Assembly (NCBI RefSeq): GCF_016653355.1
Contig: NZ_NHSK01000168.1
Location: 1 to 49,397 of the forward strand
Length of the DNA: 49,397 bases
Source of the DNA: Rhodoplanes elegans
GTDB lineage: Bacteria; Pseudomonadota; Alphaproteobacteria; Rhizobiales; Xanthobacteraceae
Direction of reading: 5' to 3'
Part shown: piece after piece, positions 1 to 6,731 of the stretch
How positions within the stretch are numbered: the first letter of the stretch is position 1
How the letters are laid out: each line of letters starts with the position of its first letter
The notes under the pieces: generated by a model
What the model saw: only the letters and a program-made list of their open reading frames with translations
The model's database searches: none
Told to the model about the DNA's origin: nothing
Position numbers and translations under genes: made by a program

Positions 1-121
1 ACGCCTCCACCTCCTTGCGACGAAGCCGCTTGCGCAGCACCGGCTGCTCGGCCGCGTCCACCCCGTGCAGTTGAAAGATATGCTTCGACGTATCCATTCC
101 GATGCGGATACTCTGGCTCAC
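1..121 (-). CDS. IS110-family transposase, N-terminal fragment (cut by window edge)
   Basis: Only the first 40 codons are inside the window. Reading leftward from a GTG at 121, the protein begins MSQSIRIGMDTSKHIFQLHG, followed by a run ending in LRKRLRRKEVEA. This is the usual opening of IS110/IS1111 DEDD recombinases, where the Asp of the G-M-D motif is the first catalytic acidic residue. An ATG at codon 9 is a possible alternative start. The non-coding stretch before the gene is only about 78 bp, which fits the IS1111 branch, whose guide RNA lies after the transposase gene, better than the IS110 branch. The branch assignment is inference; the family call is fairly secure. Confidence 0.8.
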   Translation of the reverse strand, partial: MSQSIRIGMDTSKHIFQLHGVDAAEQPVLRKRLRRKEVEA

Positions 122-199
122 GGACGGCCCCCTCGTTTGAGATCTTCACCGACCTCATTCTGGCACAGCGATGCCGTAGGGGGCCGTCCACACCATCAA
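122..199. mobile_element. Terminal non-coding end of the IS110-family element
   Basis: This stretch lies between the transposase start and the point near 200 where similarity to the palindromic repeat resumes. It carries a short inverted repeat: GGACGGCCCC near 122-131 and GGGGCCGTCC near 180-189. IS1111-group elements have subterminal inverted repeats like this. The exact tip of the element cannot be fixed without the other end, which is outside the window. No gene is seen between 122 and 446. Confidence 0.55.
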
Positions 200-287
200 C
201 CCCTGTCTTTCGTGAGTCACTGCCGCCGGGCGCACCGGGCGTATGGATCCCGGGCACGCGGACCTGCGGTCCGCGCCCCGGGATGAC
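200..287. repeat. Palindromic intergenic repeat, family A, right half only
   Basis: This is the right arm and loop of the same element seen complete at 45915-46067 and 9994-10115. The shared core is GTATGGATCCCGGGC, then a GCGGACCTGCGGTCCGC hairpin and CCCCGGGATGAC. The left arm is absent and the match starts abruptly near 200, next to the insertion-sequence end. The repeat was therefore probably split by the insertion. Confidence 0.8.
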
Positions 288-446
288 CATACTCTCGATT
301 ATCCGAACTCCGCGCGACGATCCCCCGTAGATCTACGCCCCCGGCGATGCGGATTTTCGCCGGCCGAACGGCTGCCTAACTCTATATGCACGGTGGCGCC
401 TCCCGTCCTTGGGCCGGCGCCCGTCGCGCGTCACGAGGAGGGCCCG

Positions 447-791
447 ATGTCGCTTCTCCATCCGTCCTACGATCACGCTCCGCTCCGCCGCGAAGGCTCC
501 GGCCCGCGCATGTTCGGGGTCTATTCGCTCGCCGCCGTGCTGCTCGTCGTGCTGGCCGCCCGCCTGGTGCCGAGCACGCTGGCGCTGCCGGCGCTCAGCC
601 TCGCCGCGCTCGCCGCCGCCGGGCTCTTCGCGCTCGTCGCGACGCTGCGGAACGAGCCGCACAGCGGCGACGTTACGAGCTGGGACATCGCCGGCGTTCT
701 CGCTCTGGTCGGCTTCTCGGCCGCCATGCTGAGCGAGGCCGAGCACGTCGTCTCGGCCTTCGGCCACATGCTGGTGGCGATGGCGCACTGA
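447..791 (+). CDS. Small membrane protein of unknown function
   Basis: The protein is 114 aa. I chose the ATG at 447 because GAGGAG at 435-440 is a good ribosome-binding site; the frame stays open further upstream but without one. After a charged start (MSLLHPSYDHAPLRREG) there are two close hydrophobic segments at about residues 24-46 and 50-66, and a third at about 80-98. The sequence is rich in Ala and Leu. I do not recognise the family. It stands alone, between the repeat remnant and the TerC gene. Confidence 0.65.
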   Translation: MSLLHPSYDHAPLRREGSGPRMFGVYSLAAVLLVVLAARLVPSTLALPALSLAALAAAGLFALVATLRNEPHSGDVTSWDIAGVLALVGFSAAMLSEAEHVVSAFGHMLVAMAH

Positions 792-1089
792 CGACGGCGG
801 AACGACGGCGAACTGATGTGAGTTGGTAAGAAGTCTTCGGGCGTCGATCCGCTTGCGGATCGCGTCCCGGCCGGTCCGGGCCCCTCTGGCAGCGTCCTGC
901 TGCGATGTCGGACTGGAAGTCCCTTGGGAGTGGCCCGGTGCTGTTCGTCCTATCCTTCGGCGCAGATCCGCGTCGCGGTGAGCCGTTCTCGCCGCGGCGC
1001 AGCTGTGCTCCGACGGCGTCGCTTCAGGTTCTCTCCCGCCCGAAACCGGGCGCCCCGCGCGGGCGCATCAGCAGCAGGAGAGAGATTGG

Positions 1090-1785
1090 ATGTGGGAGAC
1101 CCTCACCACCGAGTTCCTGACGAGCAGCGCGCTCACCGCGCTGGCCCAGGTCGTGATGATCGACCTGGTGCTGGCCGGCGACAACGCCATCGTCATCGGC
1201 CTCGCCGCCGCCGGCCTTCCGCGTGAGCAGCGGGCGCGCGCCATCCTGCTCGGCATCGGCGCGGCGACGCTGCTGCGCATCGGATTCGCGGCCGTCACGA
1301 CCCAGCTTCTGCAGATCGTCGGGCTCTTGCTCGCCGGCGGCCTCCTCCTCCTGTGGGTGTCCTGGAAGATGTGGCGCGAGCTTCGCGCCCAGCACGTCGT
1401 GGCGAGCGACGCCTCGGGGCGGGTGGACGACGTCCGCATCAATGCCGACGGCACGCTGACCGCCGTGACGCGGCAGAAGACCTTCGCCCAGGCGGCTTGG
1501 CAGATCGTCGTCGCCGACATCTCGATGTCGCTCGACAACGTGCTGGCGGTCGCCGGCGCGGCGCGCGAGCATCCCTGGGTGCTGGTCTTCGGCCTCGGCC
1601 TGTCGATCGCCCTGATGGGCATCGCGGCGAACTACATCGCCGCGCTGTTGCAGCGGCACCGCTGGGTGGCCTATGTCGGCCTCGCCGTGATCCTGTACGT
1701 GTCGCTGGAGATGATCTGGCGCGGCGGCCACGAGATCTGGCCGATCGTCGGCACGTATTTCGGCGTCTCGCCGGCGGCGGGCTGA
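1090..1785 (+). CDS. TerC/YjbE-family integral membrane protein
   Basis: This 231 aa protein has the TerC-family signature near its N terminus: an intramembrane acidic pair in MIDLVLAGDNAIVIGLAAAG (about residues 18-37). A second copy of the motif follows as VADISMSLDNVLAVAGAA (about 141-158). About seven hydrophobic segments are visible. TerC/YjbE-type proteins are linked to metal-ion export, especially manganese, and to tellurium resistance in some species; the substrate here is unknown. A GGAGAGAG stretch (1077-1084) precedes the ATG. The 298 bp gap before the gene (792-1089) holds no gene I can support. I looked there for a manganese riboswitch and could not make a convincing match. Confidence 0.88.
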   Translation: MWETLTTEFLTSSALTALAQVVMIDLVLAGDNAIVIGLAAAGLPREQRARAILLGIGAATLLRIGFAAVTTQLLQIVGLLLAGGLLLLWVSWKMWRELRAQHVVASDASGRVDDVRINADGTLTAVTRQKTFAQAAWQIVVADISMSLDNVLAVAGAAREHPWVLVFGLGLSIALMGIAANYIAALLQRHRWVAYVGLAVILYVSLEMIWRGGHEIWPIVGTYFGVSPAAG

Positions 1786-1790
1786 CGCCG

Positions 1791-2408
1791 TCACTCCGCG
1801 ACGGCAGGCTCCGGCACGCGCCCGGCGACGGTCCGGGCGCGTGGCTGGCCCGCCCACCAGGCGTCGAGCGCATCGGCGTCGGCCGCGACCGTCACGGCCA
1901 GCGGCCCGGCGAAAGCCGACCAGGCGGCGGCGAGCGCCGGGGCCACCGAGGTGACGACCGGCAGGTCCGCCGCGATGGCGTCCTGGAACGCCTCGACGAG
2001 GCCGTGCCGGTCGACCTCCACCTTGCCGAACTTGGACAGGATCACGAGGTCGGCGCCGGCCGCGATCGCCGCCTGCACGAGGCCGCAGGCCTCGGCGAGG
2101 CCGCCCGGATCGAGATTGCAGGCGGTCGACTCGCGGCCGAGATTCTGGCTGATCGAGATGCGGCGGCCATCGCCGAGGTCGCGCAGGAACAGGCCCCCGC
2201 AGGGGCCGTCGCCGCAGTCGGCCTCCTCGACGACGCCGACCACACGCACCCCCTCGCGCATGCGCCGCATCGCGAAGGCGGCCATCAGGGCCTGGATCTC
2301 GGTGCCCGTGGTTCCCGACAGCGCCGCGACCGGAGCCTGCGGCTCGTCGGCCGCTGTCCCGTGGGCCGTCCCGCCGGGCTCTGGGAGGTCGCTGGTCATG
2401 CCCGCCAT
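1791..2408 (-). CDS. DUF2478 family protein (molybdenum-transport-associated NTPase-like)
   Basis: The protein is 205 aa and soluble. It resembles DUF2478 proteins, which often sit near molybdate ABC transporters and look like a degenerate nucleotide-binding fold. Visible hallmarks are VAALSGTTGTEIQALMAAFA near residue 27, the paired acidic/Cys loop VVEEADCGDGPCGGLFL (about 59-75), and DLVILSKFGKVE (about 120-131), all typical of the family. No molybdate transporter genes are in this window. The gene follows the TetR gene by 87 bp on the same strand, so co-transcription is possible. The start could be the ATG at 2408 or 2399. The biochemical function is not known. Confidence 0.72.
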   Translation of the reverse strand: MAGMTSDLPEPGGTAHGTAADEPQAPVAALSGTTGTEIQALMAAFAMRRMREGVRVVGVVEEADCGDGPCGGLFLRDLGDGRRISISQNLGRESTACNLDPGGLAEACGLVQAAIAAGADLVILSKFGKVEVDRHGLVEAFQDAIAADLPVVTSVAPALAAAWSAFAGPLAVTVAADADALDAWWAGQPRARTVAGRVPEPAVAE

Positions 2409-2495
2409 CCTGGTATCGGCCCAAATATCGACCTATCCTATATCGACCGAGGAACAGCTTCAAGGCGTCGCCCCGGGGTCGGCCGGCCGCCGGCC

Positions 2496-3203
2496 TCACG
2501 GCCGCTGCGGCCGCCGCGGCCCCGGCCGGCCGGGCTTCGGCGCCCCCGGCCCGCGGGCGCCATCGACGAACAGGCGGATTCCGCGGCGCAGCCGCTCGAG
2601 CTTCTTGGGTGTCATCCGGCCGTCCTCGAGACCGAGCACGACGAAGCGGCGCGGTCCGAGAACCGTCGCCTGCAGGAAGTGCTGAGCTGCGAACACGCAG
2701 TCGTCGAGCGCGAGCTCGCCGCGGGCGACCGCCTGCTCGAGGATCTTGCAGACCGCCCCGATCGAGCGGGCGCCGGCGAAGTCGTAGAGGATCCGGGCGA
2801 GCTCCGGGAACCGCCCGACCTGGGCCGTGACCATGCGGTCGAGCGCGACCGATTCGGGCGTGGTGCTGATCCGCAGAAGCTCGATCGCCACCCGCTCGAG
2901 CAGCTGCTCGATCGGCGCGCCGTTCGCCGGGACCGCATCCAGGCTCGGAAAGTTCCGCTCCGCCAGGCGGATCACCACGGCGGCGAACAGGTCGGCCTTG
3001 CTGCCGAACTGGGCGTAGAAGGCGCGCTTCGAGACGCGCGCTTTGGCGACCACGGTGTCGATGCCGGTGCGCTCGTAGCCGACGCCGAGGAACAGCGTGG
3101 TGGCGACGTCGATGATGCGGTCGGTGGCTTTCGCCGCTGGGTCCTTGTCCGGGGGGGCGGCGACGCGCTCCCGCGCAGGGGCGGACCTCTTGGATGGCGA
3201 CAT
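2496..3203 (-). CDS. TetR/AcrR-family transcriptional regulator
   Basis: The protein is 235 aa. Residues about 27-73 form the TetR helix-turn-helix, with GYERTGIDTVVAKARVSKRA and FYAQFGSKADLFAAVV as the typical recognition region. The ligand-binding half resembles the AefR-like C-terminal domain. The tail is Pro/Gly/Arg rich (PGAPKPGRPGPRRPQRP). The first possible codon is a GTG at 3206, but ATG at 3203 is more likely. A 22 bp inverted repeat at 3279-3300 lies 75 bp upstream and could be its own operator. Its targets are unknown; the flanking genes on the same strand are candidates. Confidence 0.88.
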   Translation of the reverse strand: MSPSKRSAPARERVAAPPDKDPAAKATDRIIDVATTLFLGVGYERTGIDTVVAKARVSKRAFYAQFGSKADLFAAVVIRLAERNFPSLDAVPANGAPIEQLLERVAIELLRISTTPESVALDRMVTAQVGRFPELARILYDFAGARSIGAVCKILEQAVARGELALDDCVFAAQHFLQATVLGPRRFVVLGLEDGRMTPKKLERLRRGIRLFVDGARGPGAPKPGRPGPRRPQRP

Positions 3204-3278
3204 CACACCGGCTCACGGTTCGAGCGACAGGCTGTTCCTTTAAAGCAGTCGCGCCACGATGCAAGACGGCGGGTTAGG

Positions 3279-3300
3279 CTAGTACCCTAGCCATTACTAG
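3279..3300. promoter_or_regulatory. Candidate TetR operator: CTAGTA-N10-TACTAG
   Basis: A perfect 6 bp inverted repeat (CTAGTA at 3279-3284, TACTAG at 3295-3300) is separated by 10 bp. It overlaps the stop codon region of the ABC1-kinase gene and lies upstream of the TetR gene on the minus strand. AT-rich CTAG/TAGT arms stand out in this high-GC background. TetR regulators commonly bind inverted repeats of this size in front of their own gene. The assignment is inference. Confidence 0.45.
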
Positions 3301-4675
3301 AGGGGACCGGCAACCCGGCCCCGGTCAGTGCCCGGCGCTGCCGCTCCGCCACCTGGTCGACCGAGAAATGCTCGATCGCCTCGTTGAACAGGCGGTGATA
3401 GTTCAGCCGCGAATCGAGATGCAGGAAGACGCCGCCGAGCCCGATGGCGGCGCGGTCCATGAACACGAACTCCTGCGGGATCGTCACCGGCCCCTTCTCC
3501 TTGAGCGCGCGGTGCACCGTGAAAGCCTCGCGGCGGCCGTACTCGCCGGGCTTCACGCCGTCCGCGATGGTGCGCACGCGATCCTCCATCACGGGTCCGA
3601 AGATGAAGCGTGCCCAGATGTTGAGGATGTCGATCAGCTCGTTGGAAAGCCCGCGGAAGCCCCATGCCTCGTAGGCGGCGACGATCCGTTCGCGATCGTT
3701 CGCGAGGAGCCCGTGATAGAGGTCGACGACACCCGCGACGAAGCGCGGCGGGAAGATGCGGATGCAGCCGTAGTCGAGCAGGTTGATGCCGGCCGGCGCG
3801 CCGTCCACCAGGAGGGCCGTGTAGTTGCCGAGATGCGGGTCGCCGTGGATGACGCCGAAGCGACTGAACGGCAGCCACCAGGCGCGGTAGAGCGCCTCGG
3901 CGAGGCGGTTGCGGACCTCGATGTCGGCGGTCTTGTAGGCGAGCAGGCGCTGGCCCTCGAGCCAGTCGAGGGTGAGGAGCCGCTTGGTCGACAGCTCCGG
4001 CCGGACGCCCGGCACCTTCACGGTCGGCACGTCGGCCAGCACGGTCTGGTAGAGCCGGACGTGCTTCGCCTCGCGCTCGTAGTCGAGCTCCTCGCGCACC
4101 CGCGCGGCGATCTCCTTGGCGATCTCGCTGGTGTCGATCGCGGCGTCCATGCGCCGGTGCAGGGCGAACAGCCAGCCGAGCTGCTGGAGATCCGCCTCCA
4201 CGGCCGACTGCATGTCGGGATACTGGAGCTTGCAGGCGAGCAGCGCGCCGTCGTGCGCGGTCGCCCGGTGGACCTGGCCGAGCGAGGCGGCGGCGGCCGG
4301 CTTGTGCTCGAAGTTCGCGAACCGCTCCTGCCAGCCCGGTCCGAGCTCGGCCTGCATGCGGCGCTTGACGAAGGCCCAGCCCATCGGCGGCGCCTCGCTC
4401 TGAAGCTTGGCGAGCTCCTCGGCGTATTCGGGGGGCAGAAGGTCCGGCACGGTGGCCATCAGCTGGGCCACCTTCATGATCGGCCCCTTGAGGCTGCCGA
4501 GCGCCGCGGCGAGATCGGCCGCGCCGGTCTCGCGATCGTGGCTGCCACTCAGCAGCCGCGTCGCCGCGAGCCGCGCCGCGACCCCGCCGACATTGGCGCC
4601 GACCCGGGCGTAACGCCTCGCCCGGGCCGAGAAACGGTTCTTTTCGAGATCGTTGGTCTTGTCGAGATCGCTCAT
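3287..4675 (-). CDS. ABC1/UbiB-family atypical kinase-like protein
   Basis: The protein is 462 aa from the ATG at 4675; an ATG at 4684 would add MGV. It has the ABC1/ADCK core. The N-terminal signature reads LKGPIMKVAQLMATVPDLLP, then comes the Ala-rich loop AAASLGQVHRA, the HGDPHLGN catalytic loop and the LDYG metal-binding motif. The family normally has KxGQ in the N-terminal signature; here it is KVAQ. Family members support ubiquinone synthesis and lipid handling and bind ATP. UbiB itself has C-terminal membrane helices, which I do not see here, so this is likely a soluble or peripheral paralogue. It sits 95 bp after the PhaC-like hydrolase gene on the same strand. Confidence 0.88.
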   Translation of the reverse strand: MSDLDKTNDLEKNRFSARARRYARVGANVGGVAARLAATRLLSGSHDRETGAADLAAALGSLKGPIMKVAQLMATVPDLLPPEYAEELAKLQSEAPPMGWAFVKRRMQAELGPGWQERFANFEHKPAAAASLGQVHRATAHDGALLACKLQYPDMQSAVEADLQQLGWLFALHRRMDAAIDTSEIAKEIAARVREELDYEREAKHVRLYQTVLADVPTVKVPGVRPELSTKRLLTLDWLEGQRLLAYKTADIEVRNRLAEALYRAWWLPFSRFGVIHGDPHLGNYTALLVDGAPAGINLLDYGCIRIFPPRFVAGVVDLYHGLLANDRERIVAAYEAWGFRGLSNELIDILNIWARFIFGPVMEDRVRTIADGVKPGEYGRREAFTVHRALKEKGPVTIPQEFVFMDRAAIGLGGVFLHLDSRLNYHRLFNEAIEHFSVDQVAERQRRALTGAGLPVPSSNG

Positions 4676-4779
4676 GACACCCATTCGGCCGGAGTGTCCG
4701 ATATAGGGATGCCGGCGGGCAAGTGCCACCGCGCGCCCGCGACAGCGTGAACGCGGGGTCAAGCGAGCGATTGCGAAGC

Positions 4780-5934
4780 TCAGGCGGCGCGGTCGCGGTC
4801 GGCGCGGGCGTCCGGCCGGTCGAGCCAGGCGACGATCGCGGGCCACGTCTCGGCGAGCGTCCGCCGGCCCATGAACAAGCCGAGATGGGTCGCCGGCGCC
4901 TCCATGGTGGCGAGATCGGCCGGCGGCGTGCCGAGCGCCCGCGCCGCGGCGAGCACCGCCGCGGTGCCGACCACGCTGTCGTCGCGCCCCGCCAGCAGCA
5001 GCACCGGCATCCGCACCGCTGCGAGGTCGATGCGCCGGCCGAGCGCCGTGAAGGCGCCGCGCACCAGCCGATTCTCCTTGTAGAGCCACTCGACGGTCTG
5101 CAGGTAGAACGGCCCCGGCAGGTCGACGGTCCAGTCGTACCAGTCGCAGAACCGCTGCAGCAGCGGCTCCTCGGCGGGCTCGGGCGCGAGGCCCGGATGC
5201 GGCGCGGCGACCTGCAGCTCGTGGCGGATCGCCTCCGGCGTGGTCGGCGCCGTGCCCCACAGGCCGAGCATGAGCTGGCCGAGCAGCCGGCCGTCGCCGA
5301 ACCGCAGCAGCTCGGCGAACTGCGACAGCGGCGTCGCGGCGGCGATGCGGGCGAGCCCGGAGTCGCCGGCGGCGAGATCGAGCGGCGCGCCGGCGACCAC
5401 CAGCCGCCGGACCTTCTTCGGGAACCGCGCCGCGAACAGCAGCGCCATCCAGCCGCCCTGGCAGACCCCGATCAGGTCGACCGGCCCGTCGAGGGCGTCG
5501 ATCGCGACGTTGAGGTCGGCGAGCAGCGTGTCGATGGTGAACAGCCGCATGCTCGGCGTGGCCGGGCGCCAGGCGACGAGATGCAGGTCGCGGCGGCCGC
5601 AGGCGAGGAGGGTCTCGACCAGGCTGTGGCCGGGGGCGAAGTCGGCGACCGTCGCGCCGTGCAGCGCATAGGGCCCGCAGACGACGGTCGGCGGCGGCGC
5701 GGGTCCGGCCGCGGCCGGCGACGTCGCGGAGAAGTCGAGCAGCGTCAAGGACGGCAGCGTCAGCTCCGTGCGATGCGGGGTAGTCCAGGACGGGCGGGCG
5801 AGCGGCGGGCGCAGGCCCTCGTCGGTCGCCGCCCGGCGGGCGATCTCGTGCAGAAAGGCGGCGGTCGCCTCGCTGGCCGACACGGCCGCCAGCATCGGCC
5901 ACAGCAACGCGGAGGGGAATGACGGACCCGGCAT
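4780..5934 (-). CDS. PhaC-like alpha/beta hydrolase (polyhydroxyalkanoate synthase/depolymerase superfamily)
   Basis: The protein is 384 aa. I chose the ATG at 5934 because AGGGGGA precedes it; the frame is open further upstream. The nucleophile elbow is GVCQGG (156-161), with Cys158 where most hydrolases have Ser. Class III polyhydroxyalkanoate synthases have nearly the same GxCxGG box. Asp318 or Asp319 (GRDDSV) and His350 (ATHLGLFMG) complete a Cys-Asp-His triad. The C-terminal stretch ETWPAIVAWL also resembles PHA synthases. It is shorter at the N terminus than class I synthases, so it may be a PhaC-like hydrolase or a depolymerase rather than a true synthase. A phasin gene lies about 9 kb away at 15144-15668. 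Confidence 0.75.
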   Translation of the reverse strand: MPGPSFPSALLWPMLAAVSASEATAAFLHEIARRAATDEGLRPPLARPSWTTPHRTELTLPSLTLLDFSATSPAAAGPAPPPTVVCGPYALHGATVADFAPGHSLVETLLACGRRDLHLVAWRPATPSMRLFTIDTLLADLNVAIDALDGPVDLIGVCQGGWMALLFAARFPKKVRRLVVAGAPLDLAAGDSGLARIAAATPLSQFAELLRFGDGRLLGQLMLGLWGTAPTTPEAIRHELQVAAPHPGLAPEPAEEPLLQRFCDWYDWTVDLPGPFYLQTVEWLYKENRLVRGAFTALGRRIDLAAVRMPVLLLAGRDDSVVGTAAVLAAARALGTPPADLATMEAPATHLGLFMGRRTLAETWPAIVAWLDRPDARADRDRAA

Positions 5935-6223
5935 GGACGTCCCCCTGATACCGACGGCCCCGCCGGGATCGCGCAGCGAAGCTGCCGCGACCGCGACACC
6001 GTGACAGACAGGGACGTGAGGGTCCGAACCGCGGGCCACAAAGTCCGGGGCGCGCGAAGAAAGGGTACGCCTTCCCGGCGCGGCCGACAAGAACGACGGC
6101 AGGGTCGGGCATGGATGGGGCTGCCCACACTTGCGCTCGCCCCCTGCGGGGGCCCGCGTTCGCCCGGATGCCTCGGCGCGGCGAACCGGTTATGCTGCCT
6201 CCGTGTTCAGGAGCGGAGACCGC

Positions 6224-6412
6224 ATGCCCTACATCATCACCGGACACGATACCGCCGGCGCCCTCACCCTCAAGCGCGAGACCCCTGCCGCCGCCATCAA
6301 GAAGGCGGACGAGCTGATGGGAGAAGGCGTCACCGGGGTCGAGATCACCGACCAGGACGGCCGCCACTACAGCGTCGCCGAGTTCGCCGAGCGCCACACC
6401 GAACGGGCGTGA
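6224..6412 (+). CDS. Small conserved-looking hypothetical protein (62 aa)
   Basis: This short ORF starts at an ATG preceded by AGGAGCGGA (6210-6218). It encodes a compact soluble protein opening MPYIITGHDTAGALTLKRE and containing PAAAIKKADELMGEGVTGVEI. The beta-alpha-beta pattern looks like a real small domain, and similar short proteins occur across Hyphomicrobiales, though I cannot name a family. It faces away from the PhaC-like gene. The 289 bp between them must hold both promoters, which I cannot place with confidence. Confidence 0.65.
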   Translation: MPYIITGHDTAGALTLKRETPAAAIKKADELMGEGVTGVEITDQDGRHYSVAEFAERHTERA

Positions 6413-6456
6413 AGGGCAGCGTCCCGCCGACGGGCCAGAGTGCCCGAATATCGCCG

Positions 6457-6696
6457 ACTCGGCACCCCCTCACCCGGAGCTCACGCTGTCGCGCGAGCTC
6501 CGACCTCTCCCCGCTGGGGAGAGGTGACCGGAACTCGTCGCGGCTCTTCATTATCACGACGGCTGTTGATTGCGCCGGCAGAACGGCGCACGGATTTCGG
6601 CTGACCCGTGCAAGCCCGCGAAGCGCGGGACCCTTCACCTCTCCCCGGCGGGGAGAGGTCGACGCGCGTAGCGCGTCGGGTGAGGGGGTGCCGAGC
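6457..6696. repeat. Long inverted repeat, family B (about 240 bp)
   Basis: The outer arms pair: GACTCGGCACCCCCTCACCC at about 6456-6475 with GGGTGAGGGGGTGCCGAGCC at about 6678-6697. Inside, CTCTCCCCGCTGGGGAGAGG and CTCTCCCCGGCGGGGAGAGG are themselves palindromic. This motif type is dispersed between genes in many Hyphomicrobiales. It fills nearly all of the 319 bp between the small ORF and the RND permease stop codon and could act as a bidirectional terminator. No coding sequence is supported here. Confidence 0.85.
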
Positions 6697-6731
6697 CATC
6701 GCAGTCGCGACCATCCCCTCGAAAGCGGAAC

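Noticed and set aside
792-1089. Manganese (yybP-ykoY) riboswitch before the TerC-type gene
   Set aside because: A GGGAGTGGC stretch at about 926 loosely resembles the first conserved loop, but I could not find the second conserved loop or a convincing stem order. A covariance search would decide.
1024-3264. Long 746 aa open frame on the minus strand
   Set aside because: It runs through the TerC gene and the DUF2478 and TetR genes in other frames and has low-complexity Arg/Gly/Pro composition typical of shadow frames in high-GC DNA.
6457-6696. CRISPR array or phage attachment site
   Set aside because: There are only paired inverted arms, not regularly spaced direct repeats with unique spacers, and no cas or integrase genes are nearby.
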